From Acetobacter farinalis (lineage in GTDB: Bacteria > Pseudomonadota > Alphaproteobacteria > Acetobacterales > Acetobacteraceae): a DNA stretch of 64,000 nt. The translations under genes were made by a program, and so were the position numbers. The stretch lies in NCBI RefSeq assembly GCF_026240015.1, contig NZ_JAPIUX010000001.1:310001-374000 (forward strand), read 5' to 3'. The notes beneath the pieces were generated by a model. That model was given only the letters and a program-made list of their open reading frames with translations, made no database searches and was not told the DNA's origin. This document shows positions 47,225 through 55,615 of this stretch, one piece after another (within the stretch, counting starts at the first letter, position 1; the number at the start of each line of letters is the position of its first letter).

Positions 47225-47794
47225 ATGAGTGAGTCTAAGGGCGTTCGTTCCGTTCCTCGTATGCAGGAACGTTATGAAGCCGAGCTGCGCGCCAAGTTGC
47301 GTGAGCAGTTTGGTTACAAAAACCTGATGCAGGTTCCTCGGCTGGAAAAAATTGTCCTGAATATGGGCGTTGGTGAAGCTGCGGGCGACCAGAAGAAGCT
47401 GGACGCGGCCGTTGCTGAAATGACGCTGATTGCAGGGCAGAAGCCGGTCAAGACCGTTGCCAAGAAGGCAATTGCGGGTTTCAAGATCCGTGAAGGTCTG
47501 CCGATTGGCTGTAAGGTTACGCTGCGTCGTGCACAGATGTACGAATTCCTGGATCGTCTGGTCACGATCGCAATGCCCCGCATTCGCGATTTCCGCGGGC
47601 TGCCGGCCAATAAGGGATTTGACGGACGCGGTAACTTCGCACTCGGTCTGAAAGAGCAGATCATTTTCCCCGAAATCGACTACGATAAGGTAGATGAAAT
47701 TCGCGGGATGGATGTCGTGTTCGTGACGAGCGCAAAGACGGATGCCGAAGCCAAGGCGCTTCTTAAAGCATTCGATCTCCCCTTTGCGGCTTGA
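47225..47794 (+). CDS. rplE: 50S ribosomal protein L5
   Basis: A 189-aa 5S rRNA-binding protein of the central protuberance. Motifs: VPRLEKIVLNMGVGEA, GQKPVKTVAKKAIAGFKIREGLPIG and the C-terminal half RDFRGLPANKGFDGRGNFALGL. The start at the ATG giving MSESKGVRSVPRM has GAGGGGG upstream; seven earlier codons are excluded. An 83-nt spacer with a GAAAACC/GGTTTTC stem separates it from rpsN. Confidence 0.97.
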   Translation: MSESKGVRSVPRMQERYEAELRAKLREQFGYKNLMQVPRLEKIVLNMGVGEAAGDQKKLDAAVAEMTLIAGQKPVKTVAKKAIAGFKIREGLPIGCKVTLRRAQMYEFLDRLVTIAMPRIRDFRGLPANKGFDGRGNFALGLKEQIIFPEIDYDKVDEIRGMDVVFVTSAKTDAEAKALLKAFDLPFAA

Positions 47795-47877
47795 GTGAAA
47801 TAGGCTACCAGTCACCAAGTGTTGTTGTCTTGGAAAACCGTCGGAGGTTTTCGAAGGGTTCCGGAGGATAAAATTAT

Positions 47878-48183
47878 ATGGCTAAGACTTCTGCCATCAC
47901 GCGTAATGCCAAGCGGGCACGCATGGCTGCGCGGGACAAGGAAAAGCGTGCGGCGCTGAAGAATATCGTTATGGACCGCTCGCTTCCTGTGGAAGATCGG
48001 TTTGATGCGTCTTTAAAGCTGGCTGAACTGCCGCGGAATGGCTCACGCGTTCGCGTGCGTCTTCGTTGCAAACTTACGGGACGCTCTCGCGGGAATTACC
48101 GCAAGTTTGAGCTGTGCCGTATTGCACTGCGTGATCTGGCTTCAAACGGGCAGATCCCGGGCCTGGTCAAAGCTAGCTGGTAA
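47878..48183 (+). CDS. rpsN: 30S ribosomal protein S14 (zinc-independent type)
   Basis: A 101-aa S14 of the long type lacking the CxxC...CxxC zinc motif, so it does not need zinc. The body RMAARDKEKRAALKNIVMD and the C-terminal GRSRGNYRKFELCRIALRDLASNGQIPGLVKASW end (motif RIALRDLASNGQIPGL) match the family. A strong GGAGGA ribosome-binding site precedes the ATG. Confidence 0.97.
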   Translation: MAKTSAITRNAKRARMAARDKEKRAALKNIVMDRSLPVEDRFDASLKLAELPRNGSRVRVRLRCKLTGRSRGNYRKFELCRIALRDLASNGQIPGLVKASW

Positions 48184-48192
48184 GGGCGCACA

Positions 48193-48591
48193 ATGTCACT
48201 TTCTGATCCGCTGGGTGATATGCTCACCCGTATTCGTAACGCACAGCGTGCACGTCATGTCTCCTGTGTGTCACCGGCTTCCAAGCTGCGTTCGAATGTT
48301 CTCGATGCCCTGCAGCGTGAAGGCTACATCCGTGGCTATTCACACGAAGAAATTCGCAAAGGCGTCACTCAGCTTCATATCGAGCTGAAATATTCCGAAG
48401 GCGAGCCGGTCATTAAAGAAATTCATCGCGTGTCCCGTCCGGGCCGTCGCGTATATTCCAAGATCAAGGAATTGCCGCGTGTGAGCGCTGGGCTCGGGGT
48501 TTCGATCCTGTCCACGCCTCGTGGTGTTCTGTCTGATGTCGAGGCTCGCGCTGCCAATGTTGGCGGCGAAGTCCTCTGTCGCGTGTTCTGA
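48193..48591 (+). CDS. rpsH: 30S ribosomal protein S8
   Basis: A 132-aa primary 16S-binding protein. In E. coli it also represses the spc operon through the rplE leader; whether that holds here is unknown. It has the start MSLSDPLGDMLTRIRNAQ and the C-terminal GLGVSILSTPRGVLSDVEA motif. Confidence 0.97.
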   Translation: MSLSDPLGDMLTRIRNAQRARHVSCVSPASKLRSNVLDALQREGYIRGYSHEEIRKGVTQLHIELKYSEGEPVIKEIHRVSRPGRRVYSKIKELPRVSAGLGVSILSTPRGVLSDVEARAANVGGEVLCRVF

Positions 48592-48601
48592 GGAGGGATA
48601 A

Positions 48602-49135
48602 ATGTCACGTGTAGGCAAATATCCCGTTGATGTTCCCGCCGGGGTGACTGTCTCGATTGCAGACGGTGTCTTCAAGGCGAAAGGGAAGCTGGGCGAATTA
48701 TCTTTGCCGCTTTCCTCTCATATTGAGGCGGAAATTTCAGACGGGAAGGTTGCGGTGCGTCCGGTTGGGACTGCAGCGCAGGCTCGTATGATGTGGGGTA
48801 CAACCCGCGCTCTGATTGCGACAGCAGTCAAGGGTGTGTCTGAAGGCTTTTCAAAGGCTCTTGAGATTAACGGCACTGGTTACCGTGCTGCCGTTCAGGG
48901 TTCAAATCTTGTGATGAACCTCGGCTATTCTCACGACGTGGTTTATCCGATCCCGCAGGGTATCAAGATCTCCACGCCGCGTCCGACAGCTATCCTTGTC
49001 GAAGGTATCGACAAGCAGCGTGTTGGGCAGGTCGCTCTTGATATTCGCAGTTTCCGCAAGCCTGAGCCCTATAAAGGCAAGGGTGTGCGTTATGAGACGG
49101 AAACCATTCGTCGCAAGGAAGGCAAGAAGAAATAA
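48602..49135 (+). CDS. rplF: 50S ribosomal protein L6
   Basis: A 177-aa protein near the sarcin-ricin loop with two repeated domains. It shows the start MSRVGKYPVDVPAGV, the linker KALEINGTGYRAAVQG and the C-terminal signature PEPYKGKGVRYETETIRRKEGKK (motif EPYKGKGVRY). Its last base is the first base of the rplR ATG. Confidence 0.98.
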   Translation: MSRVGKYPVDVPAGVTVSIADGVFKAKGKLGELSLPLSSHIEAEISDGKVAVRPVGTAAQARMMWGTTRALIATAVKGVSEGFSKALEINGTGYRAAVQGSNLVMNLGYSHDVVYPIPQGIKISTPRPTAILVEGIDKQRVGQVALDIRSFRKPEPYKGKGVRYETETIRRKEGKKK

Positions 49136-49497
49136 TGAGCACTCAGCAGGAACTGCGGAATCGCCGGCGTGCTCGCCTGCGTTTTCAGCTCCGTCGCAAG
49201 GCTGGTGGTCGTCCGCGTCTGTCGGTCTTCCGGTCTGGCAAGAACATCTATGCGCAGGTCATTGACGATGTGCGTGGGTGCACCCTTGCTGCCGCTTCCA
49301 GCCTGGATAAAGAACTCCGTACGTCTCTGAAGACCGGTGCCAACAAGGACAGCGCAGGCGCTGTCGGCAAACTTGTTGCGCAGCGTGCCGTGGCCGCAGG
49401 CGTCTCCCAGGTTGTTTTCGACAGGGGGTCGTATCTTTATCATGGGCGCGTGAAAGCCCTGGCGGAGGCTGCCCGCGAGGGCGGTCTCTCCTTCTGA
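49135..49497 (+). CDS. rplR: 50S ribosomal protein L18
   Basis: A 120-aa 5S rRNA-binding protein. It begins MSTQQELRNRRRARLRFQLR and has the conserved RLSVFRSGKNIYAQVIDD and FDRGSYLYHGRVKALAEAAREGG-type end (motif YHGRVKALAEAAREGG). The start overlaps the rplF stop by one base (TAATG), indicating coupled translation. Confidence 0.97.
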   Translation: MSTQQELRNRRRARLRFQLRRKAGGRPRLSVFRSGKNIYAQVIDDVRGCTLAAASSLDKELRTSLKTGANKDSAGAVGKLVAQRAVAAGVSQVVFDRGSYLYHGRVKALAEAAREGGLSF

Positions 49498-49512
49498 GGA
49501 AAGGATCACGTA

Positions 49513-50091
49513 ATGGCTCGTGAACCAAGAGAAGGCGGTCGAGGCGGCCGTGATCGTGAACGCGAAGGCGATGAACTGGTTGATAAGCTGGTAACCATCA
49601 ATCGCGTTGCTAAGGTTGTTAAGGGTGGTCGGCGTTTTGCCTTCGCTGCACTGGTTGTCGTTGGTGACCAGAAAGGCCGCGTTGGGTATGGTGCTGGTAA
49701 AGCTCGCGAAGTGCCTGAAGCTATCCGCAAGGCGACGGAACGTGCCAAACGTGGCATGATCCGCGTGCCGATGAAGGAAGGCCGCACGCTGCATCATGAT
49801 GTAGCTGGCCACTTCGGTGCCGGTAAGGTGATTCTGCGCTCTGCTGAAGCAGGGACGGGGATCATCGCTGGCGGTCCGATGCGCGCTGTGTTTGAAAGCC
49901 TGGGCATTAATGACGTGGTTGCCAAGTCCCTCGGGACCCGTAACCCGCATAACATGGTGAAAGCGACGTTCGCGGCGCTGGAACGGTGTGCAAGCCCGCG
50001 TTCTGTAGCCAATCGTCGTGGCAAGAAGGTTGCTGAAATCTTCGGTAAGCGCGACCAGGCTGCTTCGGCTGTGGAGGCGGCAGATGCCTGA
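49513..50091 (+). CDS. rpsE: 30S ribosomal protein S5
   Basis: A 192-aa protein important for decoding fidelity and mRNA entry. An N-terminal charged tail (REPREGGRGGRDREREGDE) precedes the double-stranded-RNA-binding-like domain (INRVAKVVKGGRRFAFAALVVVGD, motif VVKGGRRFAFAALVVVG) and the C-terminal domain (RNPHNMVKATFAALE). The spectinomycin loop KGGRR shows no change. It overlaps rpmD by 8 nt. Confidence 0.97.
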   Translation: MAREPREGGRGGRDREREGDELVDKLVTINRVAKVVKGGRRFAFAALVVVGDQKGRVGYGAGKAREVPEAIRKATERAKRGMIRVPMKEGRTLHHDVAGHFGAGKVILRSAEAGTGIIAGGPMRAVFESLGINDVVAKSLGTRNPHNMVKATFAALERCASPRSVANRRGKKVAEIFGKRDQAASAVEAADA

Positions 50092-50269
50092 GGTCAAGAC
50101 ATTTAAAGTCATCCAGATTGCGTCCGGTAACGGTCGCAAGCCTGGTCAGAAAGAGACCCTCGTGGGTCTCGGCCTGAACAAGATCGGTCGTGAGCGGGTA
50201 TTGGAAGATACCCCTTCAACCCGCGGTATGGTCCGTAAGGTGGCCCACCTTGTGAAGGTGGAGGATTGA
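50084..50269 (+). CDS. rpmD: 50S ribosomal protein L30
   Basis: A 61-aa protein with the family core FKVIQIASGNGRKPGQKETLVGLGLNKIG (motif QKETLVGLGLNKIGRE). The ATG lies inside the end of rpsE, in another frame, giving MPEVKTFKVIQ, which fits the family start; the longer open frame upstream is a shadow. It ends one base before rplO. Confidence 0.96.
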   Translation: MPEVKTFKVIQIASGNGRKPGQKETLVGLGLNKIGRERVLEDTPSTRGMVRKVAHLVKVED

Positions 50270-50270
50270 T

Positions 50271-50762
50271 ATGAATCTGAACGAACTGCGCGATAACGAA
50301 GGCTCTCGTTACCGCAAAAAGCGTCTCGGTCGTGGTATCGGTTCTGGTAAGGGCAAGACGTCCGGTAAAGGTGTGAAGGGGCAGAAAGCACGTGAAGGCG
50401 TGTCCCTGAACGGCTTTGAAGGTGGTCAGCTCCCGATTTACCGTCGTCTGCCGAAACGCGGCTTCAAGAACATCTTCCGCAAGGTTTATGCTCCGGTTAA
50501 CCTCGGTGCGATTGAAAAAGCCTTTGCTGATGGCAAGCTTGAAGCTGGCGCGGCTGTTACGGAAGATACGCTGAAAAATGCCGGTCTTGTCGGCACTGGC
50601 AAGTATGCCGGTGTGCGCATTCTGGCTGAAGGCGAACTGACCCGTGCTGTCACGTTCGAAGTGTCTGGTGCTTCTGCTTCCGCAGTGGCAGCTATTGAGA
50701 AAGCTGGCGGATCCATCAAGGTCCTGGTGGCACCGAAAGCTGCTGAAGCCAGCGCATCCTGA
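50271..50762 (+). CDS. rplO: 50S ribosomal protein L15
   Basis: A 163-aa late-assembly protein. The Gly/Lys/Arg-rich N-terminal extension RKKRLGRGIGSGKGKTSGKGVKGQ (motif GRGIGSGKGKTSGKG) threads into 23S rRNA. EGGQLPIYRRLPKRGFKN and the C-terminal Ala-rich domain follow. It is the last ribosomal gene before secY. Confidence 0.97.
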   Translation: MNLNELRDNEGSRYRKKRLGRGIGSGKGKTSGKGVKGQKAREGVSLNGFEGGQLPIYRRLPKRGFKNIFRKVYAPVNLGAIEKAFADGKLEAGAAVTEDTLKNAGLVGTGKYAGVRILAEGELTRAVTFEVSGASASAVAAIEKAGGSIKVLVAPKAAEASAS

Positions 50763-50899
50763 TGTCCGGGGCGGGAAGGACAGGTTCTTACTGTTCTCCC
50801 GCCCTGTGCGTCTCCAGATGTGGTCTGGGTTAACTCTTAGACTATCATGACAGCGTCCCGCGTTATGTGGTGGCGCTGTTTGTGTGAAAGGACGGACGC
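50763..50899 (+). promoter_or_regulatory. rplO-secY spacer with hairpins
   Basis: The 137-nt spacer is unusually long for this cluster. It contains a GGCGGGA/TCCCGCC stem extended by AGGACAG/CTGTTCT (50769-50803) and a second ACAGCG/CGCTGT stem (50850-50879). There is no strong T-run after either. They may reduce read-through so that SecY is made at a lower level than ribosomal proteins. No clear promoter pair was found. Confidence 0.45.
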
Positions 50900-52258
50900 A
50901 TGGCTTCCGCGGCCGAACAGTTGGCTGCCAACTTTAATGTGGGCTCCTTTGCCAAGGCAACCGAACTCAAAAAGCGGATTTGGTTCACGCTTGGTGCGCT
51001 GATTATCTATCGCCTGGGTACATACATTCCGGTTCCGGGTGTTGATGCCACGGTGATGGGGCAGCTTCTGGCTCAGCATCAGGGTGGCATTCTGGGCATG
51101 TTCAACATGTTCACCGGTGGTGCGCTCGGGCGTATGACCGTTTTTGCCCTCAACATCATGCCCTACATCTCTGCCTCGATTATTGTGCAGCTGATGTCTA
51201 CGGCTGTTCCTTCTCTGGAAGCCCTTAAAAAAGAGGGTGAGCAGGGGCGGAAAAAGCTTAATCAGTATACCCGCTATCTCACTGTGATTATTGCGTTGTT
51301 CCAGGCGTACGGCATTGCTGTCGGGCTTGAGAATATGCATAGCGCGGCTGGATCTGCCGTGGTGACTCCCGGTGTATTCTTTCTGGTTTCCTGTGTGATC
51401 ACCCTGGTGGGTGGCACCATGTTCCTGATGTGGCTGGGTGAGCAGATTACGTCCCGCGGTGTGGGTAACGGGATCTCGCTGATTATTTTCGCCGGTATCG
51501 TGGCCAATCTGCCGCATGCCATGGCGAGCCTCTTCCAGCTTGGCTATACAGGCGCGCTCTCACCATTTTTCGTGCTGGTTTTTCTTGTTCTTGCCGCGGT
51601 GACGATTACGTTCATCGTCTTCATGGAGCAGGCCCAGAGACGCGTTGTGATCCAGTATCCCAAGCGCCAGATGGGGCAGAGGATGTTTGGGGGGGATACC
51701 ACCCATATGCCTCTCAAGGTGAACACAGCAGGCGTTATCCCGCCGATTTTCGCATCATCCGTGCTGTTGATCCCGGTAACGATTTCCGGCTTCATGAATG
51801 GCAAGTCCATGCCGGGATGGCTTTCGTTCCTGGGTGAGGAACTGGGGCAGGGGCAGCCGCTCTATATGCTGTTCTATGCTGCGATGATCGTGTTCTTCTC
51901 GTATTTTTACGCAGCGGTCACGTTCAACCCGGCTGAAACAGCGGATAACCTGCGCAAGCAGGGCGGGTTTATTCCCGGGATTCGCCCGGGTGCTGCAACG
52001 GCAACCTATTTCGACAAGATTCTCACGCGCCTGACGACGATCGGTGCGGCCTATATGGTTCTTGTGTGTCTCCTGCCGCAGATTCTGATCAGCCGTTACA
52101 ACGTGCCTTTCTATTTTGGCGGCACCAGTCTGATCATTATCGTGTCAGTCACGATTGATACCGTGACACAGGTGCAGTCGCATCTTGTCGCGCACCAGTA
52201 TCAGGGGCTGATGCGTCGCTCTCGTGGCGGAAAGAAGCAGAGGGTTATCAGACGATGA
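50900..52258 (+). CDS. secY: protein translocase subunit SecY
   Basis: A 452-aa, ten-helix channel of the Sec translocon. Recognisable parts are LIIYRLGTYIPVPGVD in TM1, the plug region GGALGRMTVFALNIMPYISASIIVQL (motif LNIMPYISASII), the cytoplasmic loop QRRVVIQYPKRQMGQRMFGG and the C-terminal cytoplasmic end MRRSRGGKKQRVIRR. Its stop overlaps adk by 4 nt. It works with SecE/SecG, which are not in this window. Confidence 0.98.
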   Translation: MASAAEQLAANFNVGSFAKATELKKRIWFTLGALIIYRLGTYIPVPGVDATVMGQLLAQHQGGILGMFNMFTGGALGRMTVFALNIMPYISASIIVQLMSTAVPSLEALKKEGEQGRKKLNQYTRYLTVIIALFQAYGIAVGLENMHSAAGSAVVTPGVFFLVSCVITLVGGTMFLMWLGEQITSRGVGNGISLIIFAGIVANLPHAMASLFQLGYTGALSPFFVLVFLVLAAVTITFIVFMEQAQRRVVIQYPKRQMGQRMFGGDTTHMPLKVNTAGVIPPIFASSVLLIPVTISGFMNGKSMPGWLSFLGEELGQGQPLYMLFYAAMIVFFSYFYAAVTFNPAETADNLRKQGGFIPGIRPGAATATYFDKILTRLTTIGAAYMVLVCLLPQILISRYNVPFYFGGTSLIIIVSVTIDTVTQVQSHLVAHQYQGLMRRSRGGKKQRVIRR

Positions 52259-52905
52259 ACGTTATTTTTCTGGGGCCTCCCGGTGCCGGGAAGGGGACGC
52301 AGTCAAAGCGGCTGGAAGAGCAGTACGGCCTTGTGCAGATTTCCACGGGCGACATGTTGCGTGCGGAAGTGGCGCGGGCTTCTGAGATCGGGAAGCAGGC
52401 GAAGTCGCTCATGGATGCCGGGAAACTGGTGCCGGATGAGCTGATTATCGCCATGCTGCATTCGCGTATTTCTCAGCCGGATTGTGCGAAGGGGTTCATC
52501 CTGGATGGATTCCCCCGCACGCTGGGGCAGGCGGATGCGCTGGATAAGATGCTTTCCGCCGAAAACAAGAAAATCGATGTGGTTCTTTTTCTGGATGTTG
52601 ATGAAGACATTCTGGCAGACAGAATCTCTGGACGCTTTACGTGCAGCAAGTGTGGCGCGACGTACAATGAGGTCTCCAAGCCCCCTCAGAAGGCTGGAGA
52701 ATGCGATGTGTGCGGTAGCCATGAGTTCACACGCAGGGCGGATGACAAGCGCGAAACGGTTGTGGAGCGCCTGAAGGAGTATCGGAATCTTACGGCTCCG
52801 ATTCTTCCTTTTTATGAAAAAACCGGACGGCTTTATAAAATTAATGGAATGCTACCGACCGCTCAGGTCACGGCAGACATTGAAGCTGTCATGGCAGGGA
52901 AGTGA
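52255..52905 (+). CDS. adk: adenylate kinase, zinc-lid type
   Basis: A 216-aa enzyme interconverting ATP + AMP and 2 ADP. The P-loop GPPGAGKGT is at residues 7-15; the AMP-binding STGDMLR and DGFPRTLGQA motifs follow. The LID domain has four cysteines (Cys130, Cys133, Cys150, Cys153) in two CxxC pairs, predicting a structural zinc. Gammaproteobacterial Adk lacks these. Translational overlap with secY (ATGA) is conserved in many bacteria. Confidence 0.98.
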   Translation: MNVIFLGPPGAGKGTQSKRLEEQYGLVQISTGDMLRAEVARASEIGKQAKSLMDAGKLVPDELIIAMLHSRISQPDCAKGFILDGFPRTLGQADALDKMLSAENKKIDVVLFLDVDEDILADRISGRFTCSKCGATYNEVSKPPQKAGECDVCGSHEFTRRADDKRETVVERLKEYRNLTAPILPFYEKTGRLYKINGMLPTAQVTADIEAVMAGK

Positions 52906-52933
52906 CAGCTCACGAAAAAGTGATCTGTTTTCG

Positions 52934-52962
52934 TTGACTTGTGCGGGTGGCCGGTATATTTC
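52934..52962 (+). promoter_or_regulatory. probable promoter of rpsM-rpsK-rpoA-rplQ
   Basis: TTGACT (52934-52939) is followed after 17 nt by TATTTC, or after 15 nt by TATATT, in the 138-nt adk-rpsM spacer. The putative -10 lies inside an inverted repeat GTGGCC...GGCCAC (52948-52971), which could be an operator or a transcript-leading hairpin. Both hexamers are the best sigma-70-like match in the cluster. Confidence 0.6.
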
Positions 52963-53043
52963 GCGGCCACTGATTGAAATCATGCATCCATGAGGATGCC
53001 AGTAGTATTTGGCCAGTGGGCTGAATCGACAGGAGTGTAAGGC

Positions 53044-53421
53044 GTGGCACGTATCGCCGGCGTGAATGTCCCGACAAACAAACGGGTTGTTATCGGGCTT
53101 CAGTATATTTACGGAATTGGCGCAACCAAAGCGGCTCAGATCTGCGAGAAAGTTGGCATTGCCGACGCAAAGCGGGTTAACGAGCTGAGCGATGACGAAA
53201 TCACGAAGCTGCGTGAGCTGATTGATAACGACTATCGCGTTGAAGGTGATCTGCGTCGTGAAGTCGCAATGAACATCAAGCGTCTGATGGATCTGGGGTG
53301 CTACCGCGGTCTTCGTCACCGTCGTGGTCTGCCGGTGCGTGGTCAGAGAACCCATACCAACGCTCGTACCCGCAAGGGGAAAGCTGTTGCGATCGCTGGT
53401 AAGAAGAAAGCCACGCGTTAA
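53044..53421 (+). CDS. rpsM: 30S ribosomal protein S13
   Basis: A 125-aa head protein bridging to 23S rRNA and L5. It uses a GTG start (product MARIAGVNVPTNKRV), with AGGAG upstream. The helix-two-turn-helix IYGIGATKAAQICEKVGI and the C-terminal basic end RGLPVRGQRTHTNARTRKGK are intact. Confidence 0.98.
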   Translation: MARIAGVNVPTNKRVVIGLQYIYGIGATKAAQICEKVGIADAKRVNELSDDEITKLRELIDNDYRVEGDLRREVAMNIKRLMDLGCYRGLRHRRGLPVRGQRTHTNARTRKGKAVAIAGKKKATR

Positions 53422-53488
53422 TCTGATTTGTTGAAGATTGCCGGACGGCTTTTGCGGGCTTCTGGGCAGGGACTGAGGTAGAAAAGAC

Positions 53489-53881
53489 ATGGCGAAAGCC
53501 GCTACACCGCGCATTCGTAAAAAAGAGCGCAAGAACATTATCTCCGGCGTGGCACATGTTCTGTCCACGTTTAACAACACCATGATCACCATCTCTGATG
53601 CTCAGGGGAATGCCATTTCCTGGTCTTCCGCTGGTGCCCAGGGCTTCAAAGGCTCCCGTAAATCCACGCCGTATGCGGCGCAGGTTGCTGCTGAAGACGC
53701 AGGCCGCAAGGCTCGTGAACATGGTATGGAAACGCTGGAAATCGAAGTTTCCGGTCCTGGGTCAGGGCGTGAAAGCGCTCTGCGTGCTCTGCAGGCCGTC
53801 GGTTTTTCCATCACTTCCATTCGTGACATGACACCGGTGCCGCACAACGGCTGCCGTCCGCGCAAGCGTCGTCGCGTTTAA
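53489..53881 (+). CDS. rpsK: 30S ribosomal protein S11
   Basis: A 130-aa platform protein near the mRNA in the E site. It shows GVAHVLSTFNNTMITISDAQGN (motif STFNNTMITISD), GFKGSRKSTPYAAQVAAEDA and the C-terminal DMTPVPHNGCRPRKRRRV typical of S11. It is 67 nt after rpsM and 112 nt before rpoA; the latter spacer has a TGCGGCT/AGCCGCA stem. Confidence 0.98.
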   Translation: MAKAATPRIRKKERKNIISGVAHVLSTFNNTMITISDAQGNAISWSSAGAQGFKGSRKSTPYAAQVAAEDAGRKAREHGMETLEIEVSGPGSGRESALRALQAVGFSITSIRDMTPVPHNGCRPRKRRRV

Positions 53882-53993
53882 GCATTGGAAGTATGCGGCT
53901 GCTTCACTGTAGCCGCAGTCGTTCTTCTGTTCTGTTAATTTTCTGAGAAACCGCTGCATCGGCAGTGTTTTTTCATATTGAAAGGCCGGTACC

Positions 53994-55013
53994 TTGGTCC
54001 TTCAGAAAAACTGGCAATCTCTGATCAAGCCCGAAAAGCTTGAGGTCGAATCCGGTGTGGAACCGACACGTATTGCGACAGTTGTGGCAGAACCGCTGGA
54101 ACGCGGTTTTGGTATGACACTGGGCAACGCCCTGCGTCGCGTGCTGTTGTCTTCCCTGCAGGGGGCTGCCGTTACGGCAGTGCAGATTGACGGCGTCCTG
54201 CATGAGTTCTCTTCCGTTGCCGGCGTGCGTGAAGATGTGACGGACATTGTCCTGAATATCAAACAGCTTGCGCTGCGTATGCATGGCGAAGGGCCGAAGC
54301 GTATGGTGCTGACGGCCACTGGCCCCGGCGAAGTGCGTGCAGGCCAGATCCAGACCGGGCATGATATCGAAATCATGAATCCTGATCTGGTGATCTGCAC
54401 GCTGGATGACGGCGTGAAGCTGGGCATGGAATTCGTGGTGAACATGGGCAAGGGCTATGTTCCTGCCGCCGCGAACCGCCCGGAAGATGCTCCGATCGGT
54501 CTGATTCCGATTGATGCCATCTACTCACCGGTCAAGCGCGTGTCTTACAAGGTCGAGCCGACCCGTGTCGGGCAGGTGACCGACTTCGACAAACTGCTGC
54601 TCACGGTGGAAACCAACGGCGCCATCACGCCGGAAGATGCCGTTGCGCTTGCAGCGCGAATCCTTCAGGATCAGCTTCAGCTGTTCATTAACTTTGATGA
54701 GCCTCGCCCGGTTCAGGCTGAAGAGCCGCAGGATGACCTGCCCTTCAACCGTAACCTGCTCCGCAAGGTTGACGAGCTGGAACTGTCTGTTCGTAGCGCG
54801 AACTGCCTGAAGAACGACAACATTATCTATATCGGGGACCTGGTCCAGAAGAGCGAGCAGGAAATGCTGCGCACTCCGAACTTTGGCCGGAAGTCTCTGA
54901 ACGAGATCAAGGAAGTCCTGACCTCCATGGGGCTTTCTTTGGGTATGAATGTGCCGGCCTGGCCGCCGGAAAATATTGAAGATCTGGCAAAGCGGCTTGA
55001 TGAGCCGTTCTAA
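53994..55013 (+). CDS. rpoA: DNA-directed RNA polymerase subunit alpha
   Basis: A 339-aa protein that dimerises to start RNA polymerase assembly. The N-terminal domain (about residues 20-235: LERGFGMTLGNALRRVLLSS, DDGVKLGMEFVVNMGKGYVP) and the C-terminal activator/UP-element domain (about 255-330: LRKVDELELSVRSANCLKN, EQEMLRTPNFGRKSLNEIKEVL) are complete. The start is TTG, giving (M)VLQKNWQSLIKPEK, with AAAGG 8 nt upstream; no ATG is available before conserved sequence. Confidence 0.98.
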   Translation: MVLQKNWQSLIKPEKLEVESGVEPTRIATVVAEPLERGFGMTLGNALRRVLLSSLQGAAVTAVQIDGVLHEFSSVAGVREDVTDIVLNIKQLALRMHGEGPKRMVLTATGPGEVRAGQIQTGHDIEIMNPDLVICTLDDGVKLGMEFVVNMGKGYVPAAANRPEDAPIGLIPIDAIYSPVKRVSYKVEPTRVGQVTDFDKLLLTVETNGAITPEDAVALAARILQDQLQLFINFDEPRPVQAEEPQDDLPFNRNLLRKVDELELSVRSANCLKNDNIIYIGDLVQKSEQEMLRTPNFGRKSLNEIKEVLTSMGLSLGMNVPAWPPENIEDLAKRLDEPF

Positions 55014-55043
55014 GCCCACGTCTTACTGACTAGGAACTGAACT

Positions 55044-55469
55044 ATGCGTCACCGGATGGCCGGCAGAAAGCTCGGCGTAACCTCTTCTCACCGCGCGGCA
55101 ATGTTTCGCAACATGGCCGTCGCTCTTATCAAACACGAGCAGATCACAACGACTCTGCCCAAGGCGAAGGAACTGCGTCCCGTCGTCGAAAAGCTGATCA
55201 CGCTGGGCAAACGTGGTGATCTGCATGCACGTCGTCAGGCTTATGCCATGCTGCGTGACGAAGTGATCGTGAAGAAACTCTTCTCCGCGATTGCTGAGCG
55301 TTACAAAGGCCGCACGGGCGGTTACTCACGTGTCATACGTGCTGGCATGCGCTACGGTGATGCCGCTGATATGGCTGTGATCGAACTGGTTGATCGCGAT
55401 ATCAGCGCGAAGGGCCAGGATAGCGGCCCGCGTCCGGAAGTGACGGACGCACACGATCTGGCAGCCTGA
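55044..55469 (+). CDS. rplQ: 50S ribosomal protein L17
   Basis: A 141-aa protein on the back of the 50S subunit. It begins MRHRMAGRKLGVTSSHRAAMFRNMA and contains LIKHEQITTTLPKAKELRPVVEKLI (motif TTLPKAKELRP) and GGYSRVIRAGMRYGDAADMAVIEL. It ends the ribosomal block and is followed by an intrinsic terminator. Confidence 0.98.
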   Translation: MRHRMAGRKLGVTSSHRAAMFRNMAVALIKHEQITTTLPKAKELRPVVEKLITLGKRGDLHARRQAYAMLRDEVIVKKLFSAIAERYKGRTGGYSRVIRAGMRYGDAADMAVIELVDRDISAKGQDSGPRPEVTDAHDLAA

Positions 55470-55489
55470 GGCTTTCAGACGCTGACTGG

Positions 55490-55518
55490 GAGACCGGCGT
55501 AATAATGCCGGTCTCTTT
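55490..55518 (+). terminator. intrinsic terminator of the alpha operon
   Basis: A perfect 9-bp stem GAGACCGGC/GCCGGTCTC with an 8-nt loop, followed by TTT, 20 nt after the rplQ stop. The short T-run is the only weak point. Confidence 0.75.
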
Positions 55519-55615
55519 AGCCACCCTGTGGCGCTGCGCCTGCTCCCGGCAGGTATGTTTCAGCCCGGATGTTGAGGTTAACTCCGTCTGACGGCTGATG
55601 AGTGGGCTCGAGAAG

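Noticed and set aside
44173..54000. Possible gene order anomalies inside the S10/spc cluster
   Set aside because: Order from rpsJ to rplO, then secY-adk-rpsM-rpsK-rpoA-rplQ, is the normal alphaproteobacterial arrangement; absence of rpmJ here is also common.
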